Shown one piece after another: positions 1 to 8,105 of a stretch of DNA of 15,258 nt. The DNA is taken from assembly GCA_001632425.1 (NCBI GenBank), contig KV425581.1, forward strand, positions 1 through 15,258, read 5' to 3'. Both the position numbers and the translations under genes were made by a program. Below the pieces are notes generated by a model that had not been told where the DNA came from, made no database searches, and saw nothing but the letters and a program-made list of their open reading frames with translations. How positions within the stretch are numbered: position 1 is the first letter of the stretch; each line of letters opens with the position of its first letter. The DNA is from Neolentinus lepideus HHB14362 ss-1. Lineage: Eukaryota > Basidiomycota > Agaricomycetes > Gloeophyllales > Gloeophyllaceae.

Positions 1-240
1 TGGCATGGCATGATGGCATGAAGTGCATGCGAGTATGGGTTGGTATTCATGGGAAAAGGACAGAATGGCATGATTGGCATAATGCGAATGGCATGGAATA
101 CCCAAAGTCGGTCATGCCAGGCATGCCATGCACATGCCGTGCATGTTGGCATGTTGGCTGCTTTTGGGATGGCATGCCAGTGGATTACCCATTTGGGCGA
201 GTGCATGATCCATATAAGGAAATGGCATGGGGCAGCAAAG
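1..240. repeat. Degenerate GCATG-rich low-complexity tract
   Basis: GGCATG, GCATGCC and related words recur about a dozen times in the first 240 bases, densest at 1-30, 60-95 and 115-180. The copies are irregularly spaced and not a clean tandem array. Both GCATG and its complement CATGC appear, so short palindromes such as GGCATGCC form. Open frames crossing this tract are rich in Met, His and Cys because of the repeat and are unlikely to be genes. The tract probably continues to the left of the window. It could be the edge of a transposable element or a decayed satellite; nothing visible decides. Confidence 0.55.
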
Positions 241-375
241 GGTTCACTGCTGTGTTTATAGTGTTAGGAGTTTTCACGGTGGTGGCAGACTGTAGCCACT
301 TGCCTCCCTTGTTGGCTCAATTGCTCAACAACTGCTCTGCCATTTTCTTTGCTTTTTTGCACATGATATCTACTG

Positions 376-383
376 TATATAAG
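376..383 (+). promoter_or_regulatory. TATA-like box (TATATAAG)
   Basis: A TATATAAG word lies within a C/T-rich context downstream of the GCATG-rich tract. It matches the eukaryotic TATA consensus on the plus strand, but no convincing coding sequence starts within the next several hundred bases. It may be the promoter of a repeat element (for example inside an LTR) or a chance match. Confidence 0.2.
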
Positions 384-1005
384 CTCCCCTTTGAGACACT
401 AACAACCCCAGAAATATGGTTTTCCAAATTGGATTAAATCTAACTTTTACACTGTAAATGGCCCACCTCATAAGGTATAGAGAGCATAACTGCACACAAT
501 GTCCGAAAGTACCGCAGCAGCGCCTCAAAAAATCGCGCTGCAAATAACAAATTTGCAAACAGAACGTCATAGTGGCGAAAGGCGGCCGCCGATCGTCTAC
601 GCTGCTCTCAGGTGGGTGTGCAGACAACCTTGCATCGCGTCCGAACCATCACTGATGAAGGTTCTCACCCAACTATCGCAGCGGCCTCATTTACCTGGAG
701 GTTTCGGTTCGCCGTGATGCGTGACGTCTAAAAAGTATCTACTTCTCCTATAATCTGTATACCCACGTAGTTTGCCATGATCGTGCGGATTGCAATTAGG
801 TCGGGAACCTTCAAGACATTCGGCAGCACCAAAACGAGAATCGAGGATTTTATTGTCTAAGAGCGTCGAGATACACTATCCAAAGAGTCACAACCTTCCG
901 ACATTAGAGTTCGTATACGTATGCAAGAATCACTATCACGTACATGGTGGTATTACATGCAAATACAAGAATCAAGATAACAGCTCTAACCTTCTTTCCG
1001 TTACT
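384..1005. other. Gene-poor stretch, 3' flank of the hydrolase gene
   Basis: I see no supported gene here. A plus-strand frame at 499-717 opens with ATG but has low-complexity composition, no recognisable domain and no clear splice continuation. The right part (about 900-1005) should contain the 3' untranslated region of the minus-strand hydrolase. No canonical AATAAA or transposon end was noticed. Confidence 0.4.
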
Positions 1006-2592
1006 CTACGTCTGCTGCACAAACTGTCGGACAATATCCAATAGATGCCGCCTACGATCGGGGGTATCGAACACGGTTGCATGATCTAGTCCACGGAAAT
1101 AGAGCACCTCCCACCGGTCCTTCTGCCAGCGGAACTGCTCCTCGCTGCCATCGGTTAGGTACCATCTGACTTCCTTCGCATCGACGATCTGGTCCTTCTC
1201 AGCGACAATGCAAGCAACGTCCTTTCCCTCAAGCTCGTCCTTCCACAGAATAATCTCGCCCCAGAAGAAATGCCGCGAGAGCGTCCGCGCAATATCCGGG
1301 TCGCGGCTGGCGAAATACCACAGCTGCCACTCGTTTGCCTCGCGCGGTCTGCGGTATAGAAAGTTGAATGATGTCGCCGGAAGGTGGAGGAGGAAGGGGA
1401 TAGGGTCGATGAAGAGTGTTGCGGCGATGCGCGTCGCGAGAATGGAACTCTTGAGGAGGTAGGAAGTGATAACAGTGCCGAAGGAGTGGGAGACGACAAC
1501 GAAGCGGTAGATGTCGAGCGAGGTGAGGACATCATCAACGGCACGACACATGGCTTTGCTGGAAAGCAGCGGGGAGGTGATCCTCATGCTGATGGGAAGG
1601 ATTTCGATGGCGAGTATGCCGACGTCGGGATCCTCGCGGATGAGAGTGTCGAGGAAAGGGAGGTAAGGCCAGAATCCAATCTAAGACTAACGTTAGTGAG
1701 ATATAATGTGAGAGAAATACTGAATACGTACCCCGATGCCATGAATGAAGAGTATTGGGAGCTTCGTCGCGCTCCGGTGAGGGCGATACCAGAACGATAG
1801 CTTCGGATGGATAGACTTGCGGGAGAAAACAGTTAGAGGTCGGGGAGGGAATGCACTAAACCACTCCTGTGTCGCGTAGTGCGTAAAGCCGAGCGATGCT
1901 AATCGCAGTGTCGAATACGCGTCTACGAGGCCTACAATCTGCAAAGCTCGTAAATTGATTAGCCAATGGGCGAGAATACAAGACTTACCGTATACCATAC
2001 TACGGGGCGATGAACCATCACAACAGGGTCCAGTGTCGTTCGCATACTCGTGACATTGGGATTCCGGCCTGGGTCGAACTTCTTCCCGACAGCTTGTTCG
2101 AGTTGAAGGATGCATCGCTCAAGCTCCCGCTCCCAATCCGTGATATTAACCTGGCCTGTGCAGTGGAAGAATGCCCACAAAAGCCATTCCATAATGTTTT
2201 CGCGCTGAATAGCCTCAAACTGGCACGAGAAGAACCAGCCGGTTGTGTGCGCTGTCTTCCGGAGATGGGTGATGCACCTCTCGTAGTGCATACGAAGCTC
2301 ATCGCGCTTGAGTAGAGGAGGGTGTTTGGCGGCCTAAAGACAATCATGAGGCCAAGCCAGAGCCGCGTAGACAGAGAGCACTCACCAGTTGCAGCAGGTG
2401 CTTCCTCGGCAGATAAATGAACGCAAAAAAGGAAGCTTCGACCAGAGCGTACCCCCAGACCCATTTCGAGATTAGTACTGATCTATAATACCAGGAAACT
2501 GATAGGTATGCAATGGAGAAAGGCGCTATGGAACGGAGGAGGAGGATTGTCAGTCTGATGGAGATCCATTCGGGCCAGCTTTGGCCAAGCAT
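1006..2592 (-). CDS. Alpha/beta hydrolase, four exons, membrane-anchored N-terminus
   Basis: Proposed exons on the minus strand are 2592-2386, 2333-1989, 1938-1732 and 1680-1006, joined by introns of 52, 50 and 50 nt with GTGAG/GTAAGT/GTACGT donors and CAG/TAG acceptors; all junctions are phase 0, giving 477 residues. The C-terminal half is an alpha/beta-hydrolase fold. It shows an oxyanion-type HG in LFIHGIG (H250-G251), the nucleophile elbow SHSFG (Ser319), a likely acid in AEKDQIVD (Asp416 or Asp420) and GLDHATVF (His453). The N-terminal 70 residues contain two hydrophobic stretches (starting near IRLTILLLRSIAPF and WVWGYALVEASFFAFIYL), so the protein is probably membrane-bound with its catalytic domain outside the bilayer. 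The substrate cannot be told. The first in-frame ATG is at 2592. The frame is open 5' of it to a TGA near 2664 with no other ATG, so an extra upstream exon is possible but not seen. Confidence 0.85.
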
Positions 2593-2755
2593 CCCGTGTG
2601 CTGCCAGACTTCTCCAGCTACGCTCGGGAAGCTCAGCCACTTCTACTGCGACACGTGGTGTTCATAGTCCGCTGTGTACTCCGACGCAGAAATCCGTCCT
2701 TGCGTGTTTTGGTTGTCGTGGCTGTCGCTCACAACATCTAGCTACTGACTTCAGT
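2593..2755. promoter_or_regulatory. Divergent promoter with a perfect CACGTG E-box
   Basis: Only 163 bases separate the start of the minus-strand hydrolase from the start of the plus-strand BuGZ-like gene, so both promoters must overlap here. A palindromic CACGTG lies at 2652-2657, about 60 bp from one start codon and 100 bp from the other. This is the core site for fungal bHLH regulators (Cbf1/Pho4 type). Factor binding is inference. Confidence 0.5.
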
Positions 2756-4207
2756 ATGGCGAAAAAGAAGAACAAGGCTGTGTGTTACTCTCCCTGTTAC
2801 GCTCGACTGTTGCTGATTTTTGTAGATCCTTCGACCCTGGTGCTGGTATTGTGAGCGCGAGTTCGAGGATGAGAAGGGTGAGTAACATGTTAATACCCCA
2901 GCGGCGACGACACTGATTCGCTGTACACTAGTTCTAATGCAACACCAGAAGGCCAAACACTTCAAATGTAGCATGTGTCCGCGTCGTCTGAGCACTGCAG
3001 GAGGGTTAGCTGTGCATATCCAACAGGTTCACAAACTGGAGCCAGATCAGTGCGTCTTTTCATCCTGCGCATCTCCTGCCCCCTAACAGGTTGTGTAAGG
3101 CTACCTCGTATCGAGAATGCTCTTCCTGGCCGTGACGGATACGAAGTCGAAATCTTCGGTATGGTGGGTATCCCCGCCCCCGATGTCGCTGATTATAAGC
3201 GCCGGAAGGAGATTGAGTTGGGCCTGGCAATTGGGACCATCTCTCAACCACCGTCGAAGAAACCCAAGATAGAAAACCGGCCACTCACGGAGGAGGAGCT
3301 CAAGGCGCAGCTGGAGGCGCACAAGGCGCTTATGGGAGGGTCTGAAAGCTCGGCATCTGCGCCCGCCCCGGATGCTTCCGCCAATAGTGTCGTGTACAAT
3401 GCAGCTCCGCAGACATATGCCACGCCTTCTGTTCCTCCCATGCCACCTGGGATGGGGATGTCCCCCCCTCCCGGAATCTCGCCCACGCCGCCAGGTCATC
3501 CTTTCTTCCCCGGTGCTCCTCCGCCTGGATTTCCGGGAGCTCCGCCGTTTATGCCTCCCCCGCCTGGAATGCCTGGATTTCCGCCAGGGTGAGTACAGTT
3601 CACATTTTTGTCAGTCGTCTGCTTACCCGGTCGTAGCCCGCCGCCACCTGGCTTTTCGCCACCACCCGGTTTCCCCATGCCTCCTCCTGGCATGATGCCG
3701 CCTGGTGCTCCTCCATTTCCTGGCGGTGCTCGTCCGCCCTTCCCTCCCCCTCCTGCCTTCGTTGCCTCAGGCTTCTCTCCTCCGCAGCCAGGTGCCGCAT
3801 CCCCACTTTCCATCCCTGCCCCTACCGCGGTCGTCCCGGGTGCACCTGGCGTGCTCAATGCTCCTCTCGGAGCCTCGCCTCCGCCATCTGCTTCACCATT
3901 TACGAATGTGAACGCCGTGGCGCCTGTAGAACTTAAGCTCCCCGACCCTTCTTTAGCTCAAACTAATCCTCCATTTAAGAAGCCAACTGAACTTAAGTAT
4001 GCTGACCCCAACTTCTCCCCCGTAAGTCTCCATACTACCACTTTATGAGCTGTCCAACAGCCAACGCATTACTCACAGGACGAGAAACGTGCTGTGCATC
4101 CAAAATATCGTTTCGTCCCTAATGATACCGGCAACGTGACCAACGAGAATGCCCACCCAGAGGAGACGCGTGGCAAGAAGCGCGCCAGAGCGGAAGATTT
4201 CTTGTAA
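2756..4207 (+). CDS. BuGZ/ZNF207-like zinc-finger protein (Bub3-binding, spindle assembly)
   Basis: Exons 2756-2779, 2826-2877, 2932-3049, 3100-3588, 3637-4021 and 4079-4207 give 398 residues. Introns are 46-57 nt. The third uses the TAAG acceptor at 3099, 12 nt past a CTAAC branch site, because only this joins KLEPDQ to [12 protein letters not shown] in frame. The protein starts [17 protein letters not shown] and carries two C2H2 fingers: C14, C17, H30, H35 and C38, C41, H54, H59, each C-x2-C-x12-H-x4-H. The [17 protein letters not shown] block that follows is diagnostic of the ZNF207/BuGZ family. A low-complexity Pro/Gly/Met region fills about residues 160-300. Near the C-terminus, [17 protein letters not shown] aligns with the GLEBS motif that binds Bub3 in animal BuGZ, with an acidic DE pair where animals have EE. 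The last residues ([11 protein letters not shown]) include a basic nuclear-signal-like patch. Family knowledge: BuGZ stabilises Bub3, helps kinetochore loading and phase-separates through its Pro-rich region. Fungal function here is inferred. Confidence 0.92.
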
Positions 4208-4949
4208 CCATTTCCTTGTCTGTTCCGTATGTTGATGGGACTCGGGGCAGATGGAACGGTCGCGGCGTGGGTGGACTCGCTGCAGAGGGGATGTACGGGA
4301 AGACTACCAGTCCGTCCCTCCATTTCTACCGTCATGGTGGTGTCCCCTCCCTGATTCACTCACAACCATATGCCCTAAGCATGCTCGAAATGCCATTCCT
4401 GCGTACGGTACGAGGACTTTCTTCTGTCTCTGCTTCTGTAAATGTACGTACGGTCGGTCGTTTTCTTGTTATTTACTGCCCGTGAAGCAAGGTCGGTCGC
4501 AAATGCATATTACGTGTATAATGTCGTCGTTGTCAGCTTTAATCCTGCAATGTATCAGCTAGCGATAGCGCACGAAATTCTGCGACCAACGCCGATCGTG
4601 AGCAATCGATAGGCCTCTCAAGAACATGTCGGTCCTGAGCCTATTCCTCGATGTTCCGTCCACTAACATATTGATTCCAATCAGGCTGTGGTATACTTAT
4701 TGGGTACGCGCACTCTGTACCGGTGGAGTTGGACCGTTGGAAAGTTCTGTAGGGAATGTCGTACTTTTCTTTGTTAACGTGTAGAACTTGCAGCTGCGGG
4801 GAGTCGTTGCACCTTGCCTTCTCCTATGCAGATATCATACACATGCATGTAGATCCTGTATGCGGTACATTAACGTATGTATCGCGGGTCGCGTCATTTG
4901 TGAGATGCGTCTGGCTTTGTCTCCTCCCTCCATCGTCTCCCTAGGATTT
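4208..4949. other. Intergenic region with a CCAAT box upstream of the Apn1 gene
   Basis: This stretch holds the 3' flank of the BuGZ-like gene and the promoter of the Apn1 gene. No supported gene is visible. A CCAATCA word lies at 4677-4683 on the plus strand, about 270 bp upstream of the Apn1 start, and fits a fungal HAP/CBF-complex site. A C/T-rich run (about 4915-4943) immediately precedes the start codon and is typical of filamentous-fungal core promoters. An in-frame open stretch runs back to an ATG at 4788, but its composition does not look coding. Confidence 0.4.
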
Positions 4950-6869
4950 ATGTCTGAACCCGATACGTCTACTACTATGCTACGGAGAAGCACTCGTCGT
5001 GTCGCAGCGACTTTACCTCACGTTGCGTTGGATCCTCCGGGTGCTTCTAAGGCTTTGCGTCGCGTTCGTACCGTCAGCAAGTCCACTACAGTGGCAGATG
5101 AGGAACAGCTAGATATCAATCCGAAGAGGCCTGCCAAGAAGGCAAAGGTGGAGGTTGATGCAGCGGAAGAAGATTCAAGAGAATCCAGGAGGAAGCTGAC
5201 TAGCAAGGTAAGGGTGACAGATGAAGTCGATGGCGAAGAAGGTACGCATGGCTATACTTTGGTTTGCCAGACCCAATTACTATTAATCGAAATGTACACG
5301 AAGTCATCGAAACGAAAACTAAGCGGCGAAGAAAAAAGAAGGATGTTCCAGAACTTGAGCCTACGCTTGCTGACTTCGCTCCCCGCCCCACCAATGCCTG
5401 GAAGCTAGGCGCTCACGTCTCCGCTGCTGGAGGTGTAGAGAACACGGTCGTGAATGCGGCTAGTATTGGGTAGGCGATCTCTGTTCAGCTAAAGTATACC
5501 TTGACCGATCATCATAGAGCGAACGCCTTTGCGCTGTTCGTTAAATCACAGCGAAAATGGACTGGCCCACCTCTCACTGAAGAGTCGGTTGCGAAATTCA
5601 AGTCGCGTCTCGAGACGCTCCAGTATTCGCCCAAGCACATCCTACCCCACGGAAGCTACCTAATCAACCTCGGCAATCCAGATGAGTACGTAACGTGAAC
5701 TATGAACTGTATCGTGTCATATCGTTTGACCTGATCCCGCGCCAGTGAAAAGCGTGAAAAGGCGTACCAATGCTTCCTAGATGATCTCAAACGCTGCGAG
5801 CAGCTCGGTCTCCACCTATACAATTTCCAGTGCGTCCTACTCACATTCCTCTCGTTCCGTTCCCAAGAAGGACATGAAGTCCAGGCTCGACAGTTGGCAT
5901 CGTCTCAGCAGAGACTTCCTTGACTCACATTGCCGATTGCCTGAATCGGGCGCATAACGAAACAAGCTCGATCGTAACCGTAATCGAGAATATGGTACGG
6001 CGCGAAGTTCGAGTAGACAGTACAGGGTGTCCTAACTATACCTAGGCTGGAGCCGGAAATGTCATCGGAGGTGCCTTCTCTGACATTGGTGGGATTATCA
6101 GGCAAGTTGACGACAAGTCGCGGGTTGGCGTATGTCTGGATACCTGTGTGTATGAGGACCTGCTGCCGTTGTACTGTACACTCACGCTCCTCTCTTCGTG
6201 ATAGGCCACATGTTTGCTGCCGTAAGTTCTCTTTCCAGTCCTCACTTTAAGTCTGACGGACGATCTCAGGGTTACGACATTAGAACTCGGGAGGGTTGGA
6301 GGTAAGGGCTCACTCGGATTCTGCAGCTACTTGTACTAACAGATGTCTAGCGCTATGAGTAAGATTTCTAGAGGTCTTTCCGATGCTCAGACTATTTATA
6401 CTTGTTTCCAGTGGACGAATTTGACGCCGAGATCGGCTTGCAATACCTGCGCGGTATGCACCTTAACGACTCGAAGGGTGATCTAGCATCCAAGAAAGAC
6501 CGTCACGAGAACATCGGACTGTACATATTTTTCTAAAAATACGTTATACAAACGGCCTAACTATCTAACTATTCCTATAGTGGCTTTCTCGGTCTGAAGA
6601 CTTTCCACCACATCCTTGTCGACGAGCGAATACAGAACATTCCGCTTGTAATGGAGACGCCGCAGTACGATGATAACGAGGTGTGGAGGAAGGAGTTGGA
6701 GGTCTTGAATCGACTATCAGGCCTCAGCATCTCCGAGGAGGTGAAGACTAAAGGAGCTGATCTCGTCAGTTGGACAGATGAGATACAAGCTGTTGTGAAG
6801 GCTGCCAACGCGGCTGGGAATAAAAAGGGGGCGAAGGTTGTCCAGAAGAAGACGAAGTCGGTTACATAG
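4950..6869 (+). CDS. APN1: Endonuclease IV-type AP endonuclease Apn1, eleven exons
   Basis: Exons: 4950-5241, 5304-5469, 5518-5685, 5746-5829, 5880-5994, 6046-6145, 6205-6221, 6270-6301, 6351-6358, 6412-6520, 6581-6869, giving 459 residues. The enzyme cleaves DNA 5' of abasic sites and removes 3' blocking groups in base-excision repair. It is a TIM barrel with three metals. All nine ligands known from E. coli Nfo are present: H197 (LPHGSY), H237 (YNFHPG), E273 (VIENMAGAG), D307 and H310 (GVCLDTCHMFAAGYD), H344 (GMHLND), D357 and H359 (KKDRHENIG), E389 (VMETP). The N-terminal ~115 residues are a basic extension with nuclear-signal-like KRPAKKAK and KRRRKKK. A second in-frame ATG at 4977 would start [11 protein letters not shown], an Arg-rich segment compatible with mitochondrial import. 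The first intron is the least certain. I chose the GAAG acceptor at 5303 (62 nt, phase-consistent, matching the GAAG acceptor at 5879); a 29-nt intron ending at 5270, or donor 5208 with acceptor 5323, also keep frame. Confidence 0.95.
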
Positions 6870-7264
6870 TATGTGGTGGGTGAGCAGCTTGTGGAGAAAG
6901 AGGTAAATGGTATGGTGTTGGTACCAAGGCAGAGGATGTCTTCACAACGTCTAGCCATTATTAATATTAAATGTCAAAGCTCAAATTCAGCGCCCGAGGC
7001 ACCTTTCCGCATTAGTACTGTCTTGTCTATGCCCTGTCGGTTCCTGCTATACAGTCAAGTTTGCCGATGTGAAGGAGGGGTGACATAGTCACTAGCTGGT
7101 GCTAGCCGCCTTACTGGTTCGAACATGCAAGTTCACTGACCCCTCTCAAATCCCGACTCCAAGGCAGTATGCTCTCTGAACATCAACCGTACATCCCACA
7201 GGCAACATATACAAACTCGCTGGTTGCCAGTGAAAGAAAACGGTAATGGTGACATGAAGTATGA
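6870..7264. other. Intergenic stretch between Apn1 and the kinase relic
   Basis: This is the 3' flank of Apn1, with an A+T-rich patch at about 6957-6973 that may lie near the polyadenylation region. Short open frames here have no recognisable content and continue the Apn1 tail in other frames. I see no RNA gene. Confidence 0.35.
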
Positions 7265-7849
7265 AGTTCGCGATCACGTGCTTAAACGCCGCTCGTGCGC
7301 ATCACGCACCACGAGACCCCACGCGCACGTCCCGGGATCCGGATGCGAGCGAATGTCTGGCGCGCCCACGAAGATATCACTTGGATAACTCACTTCATCG
7401 GCCTTTCCACACTAGTCGAAGTCAAACAACACGACTTGTCGTTCCTCGAAGAGCCCGAGTCGCCGAACACGATATTATTCTCGTGCATTGTCTTGATGGT
7501 TACCCGGAGGCGACTCGATATGTGCAGGATCCGTCCATATGTCTTCGACCTCCCTACCCTCGACACAACCCATCACGACGACCCACAACCCGACAATAGG
7601 CTCAAACCTGCATTATCATAGCTTCGGCGCCGGCTCATGGGCTTCGCGGTTGTATGCAAAGGCGACCTTCACGACAACTTTTACTGCCTTGCACTCGATC
7701 TCGGCTTCTACAAAGAATACCACTTTCATGCTAATGTCGGCGGCTAAGCGTTCTTGGTACGCGAGTACGACCTCCTGGTTTGCGCTTTCATGGTGAAGTG
7801 AGGTCCAATGACTGTGAGCACACATAAGGCAGATATAGAACTTTAACAT
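7265..7849 (-). pseudogene. Decayed fungal protein-kinase-like gene fragment
   Basis: Read on the minus strand in one frame, the segment runs from an ATG at 7849 through AVKVVVKVAFAYNREAHEPAPKL, then TGA TAA (7618-7613), CRFEPIVGLWVVVMGCVEGRE, another stop, EERQVVLFDFD, a TAG at 7414-7412 where a Trp would be expected, then CGKADEVSYPSDIF and GLVVRDAHERRL. These pieces are in the order of a kinase fold: the beta-3 VVVK lysine, the hinge VVVM.CVEG, and DFD in place of DFG. The catalytic-loop segment IKTMHENNIVFGD (7497-7459) sits in a different frame, showing a small indel before and after it. This pattern resembles the kinase-like domains abundant in Agaricomycete genomes (often HGDLR..N and DFDW). 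The stops and frame changes mean it is not functional as read. The N-terminal part of the gene is missing or unrecognisable. Confidence 0.7.
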
Positions 7850-8006
7850 GCCAGCTATCGCCTGTGGTGGATCGACGCATAGAAGGCATTATCGATGCAA
7901 CGGCCTCCGCGCCTCCTGCCCCACCCTCGCACTCGGCAACAACTATCGTACAGTGGCACCACAAGTCCTAATAACACTCGCACATGGCTTCTTCCTTAGC
8001 GTCGTT
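7850..8006. other. Short unassigned spacer
   Basis: This could be the eroded 5' part of the kinase relic on the minus strand. The translation gives no family-like segment, so I leave it unassigned. Confidence 0.3.
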
Positions 8007-8074
8007 GCCTTCACGGATTCACTGCCTTCACGGATTCACTGCCTTCAAGGATTCACTGCCTTCACGGATTCACT
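8007..8074. repeat. 17-bp minisatellite, four tandem copies
   Basis: Four head-to-tail copies of GCCTTCACGGATTCACT occupy 8007-8023, 8024-8040, 8041-8057 and 8058-8074. Copies 1, 2 and 4 are identical and copy 3 differs by one base (AAGG for ACGG). The array ends about 30 bp from the stop codon of the minus-strand OB-fold-like gene, so it probably lies in or near its 3' untranslated region. The low divergence implies recent expansion. Confidence 0.95.
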
Positions 8075-8105
8075 GAAAATGATGTCTTGTGTATACAGTC
8101 CTCGA

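Noticed and set aside
1..480. Solo LTR hypothesis for the left edge
   Set aside because: A TATA-like box is present, but no TG..CA ends, target duplication or adjacent primer-binding site can be seen in the window.
499..717. Plus-strand open frame starting MSESTAAAPQ
   Set aside because: Short, no domain, no convincing splice continuation, and located in the 3' flank of the opposite-strand hydrolase gene.
1155..1800. Overlapping open frames on both strands inside the hydrolase gene
   Set aside because: The hydrolase frame has the catalytic motifs; the others are shadows.
2592..2640. Extending the hydrolase to a GTG at 2640
   Set aside because: Nuclear genes start at ATG; the first in-frame ATG is at 2592, and no ATG lies between it and the upstream stop.
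3050..3089. CAG at 3089 as acceptor of the third BuGZ intron
   Set aside because: It lies only 2-3 nt after the CTAAC branch site and shifts the frame; the acceptor at 3099 restores the conserved [12 protein letters not shown] block.
3244..3858. Long minus-strand glycine-rich open frames
   Set aside because: They are the antisense of the proline-rich region of the BuGZ-like gene; the GC-rich bias keeps all frames open.
4788..4949. N-terminal extension of Apn1 to an ATG at 4788
   Set aside because: The in-frame segment is Cys/Leu-rich and unlike the rest of the basic linker, and a C/T-rich promoter-like run precedes the 4950 ATG.
7110..7130. GGTTCGAAC, a tRNA T-loop-like word
   Set aside because: No 5-bp T stem flanks it and no acceptor, D or anticodon arms can be built around it.
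8007..8074. Four short repeats as a possible CRISPR array
   Set aside because: Copies are directly adjacent with no spacers, and the genome is eukaryotic.
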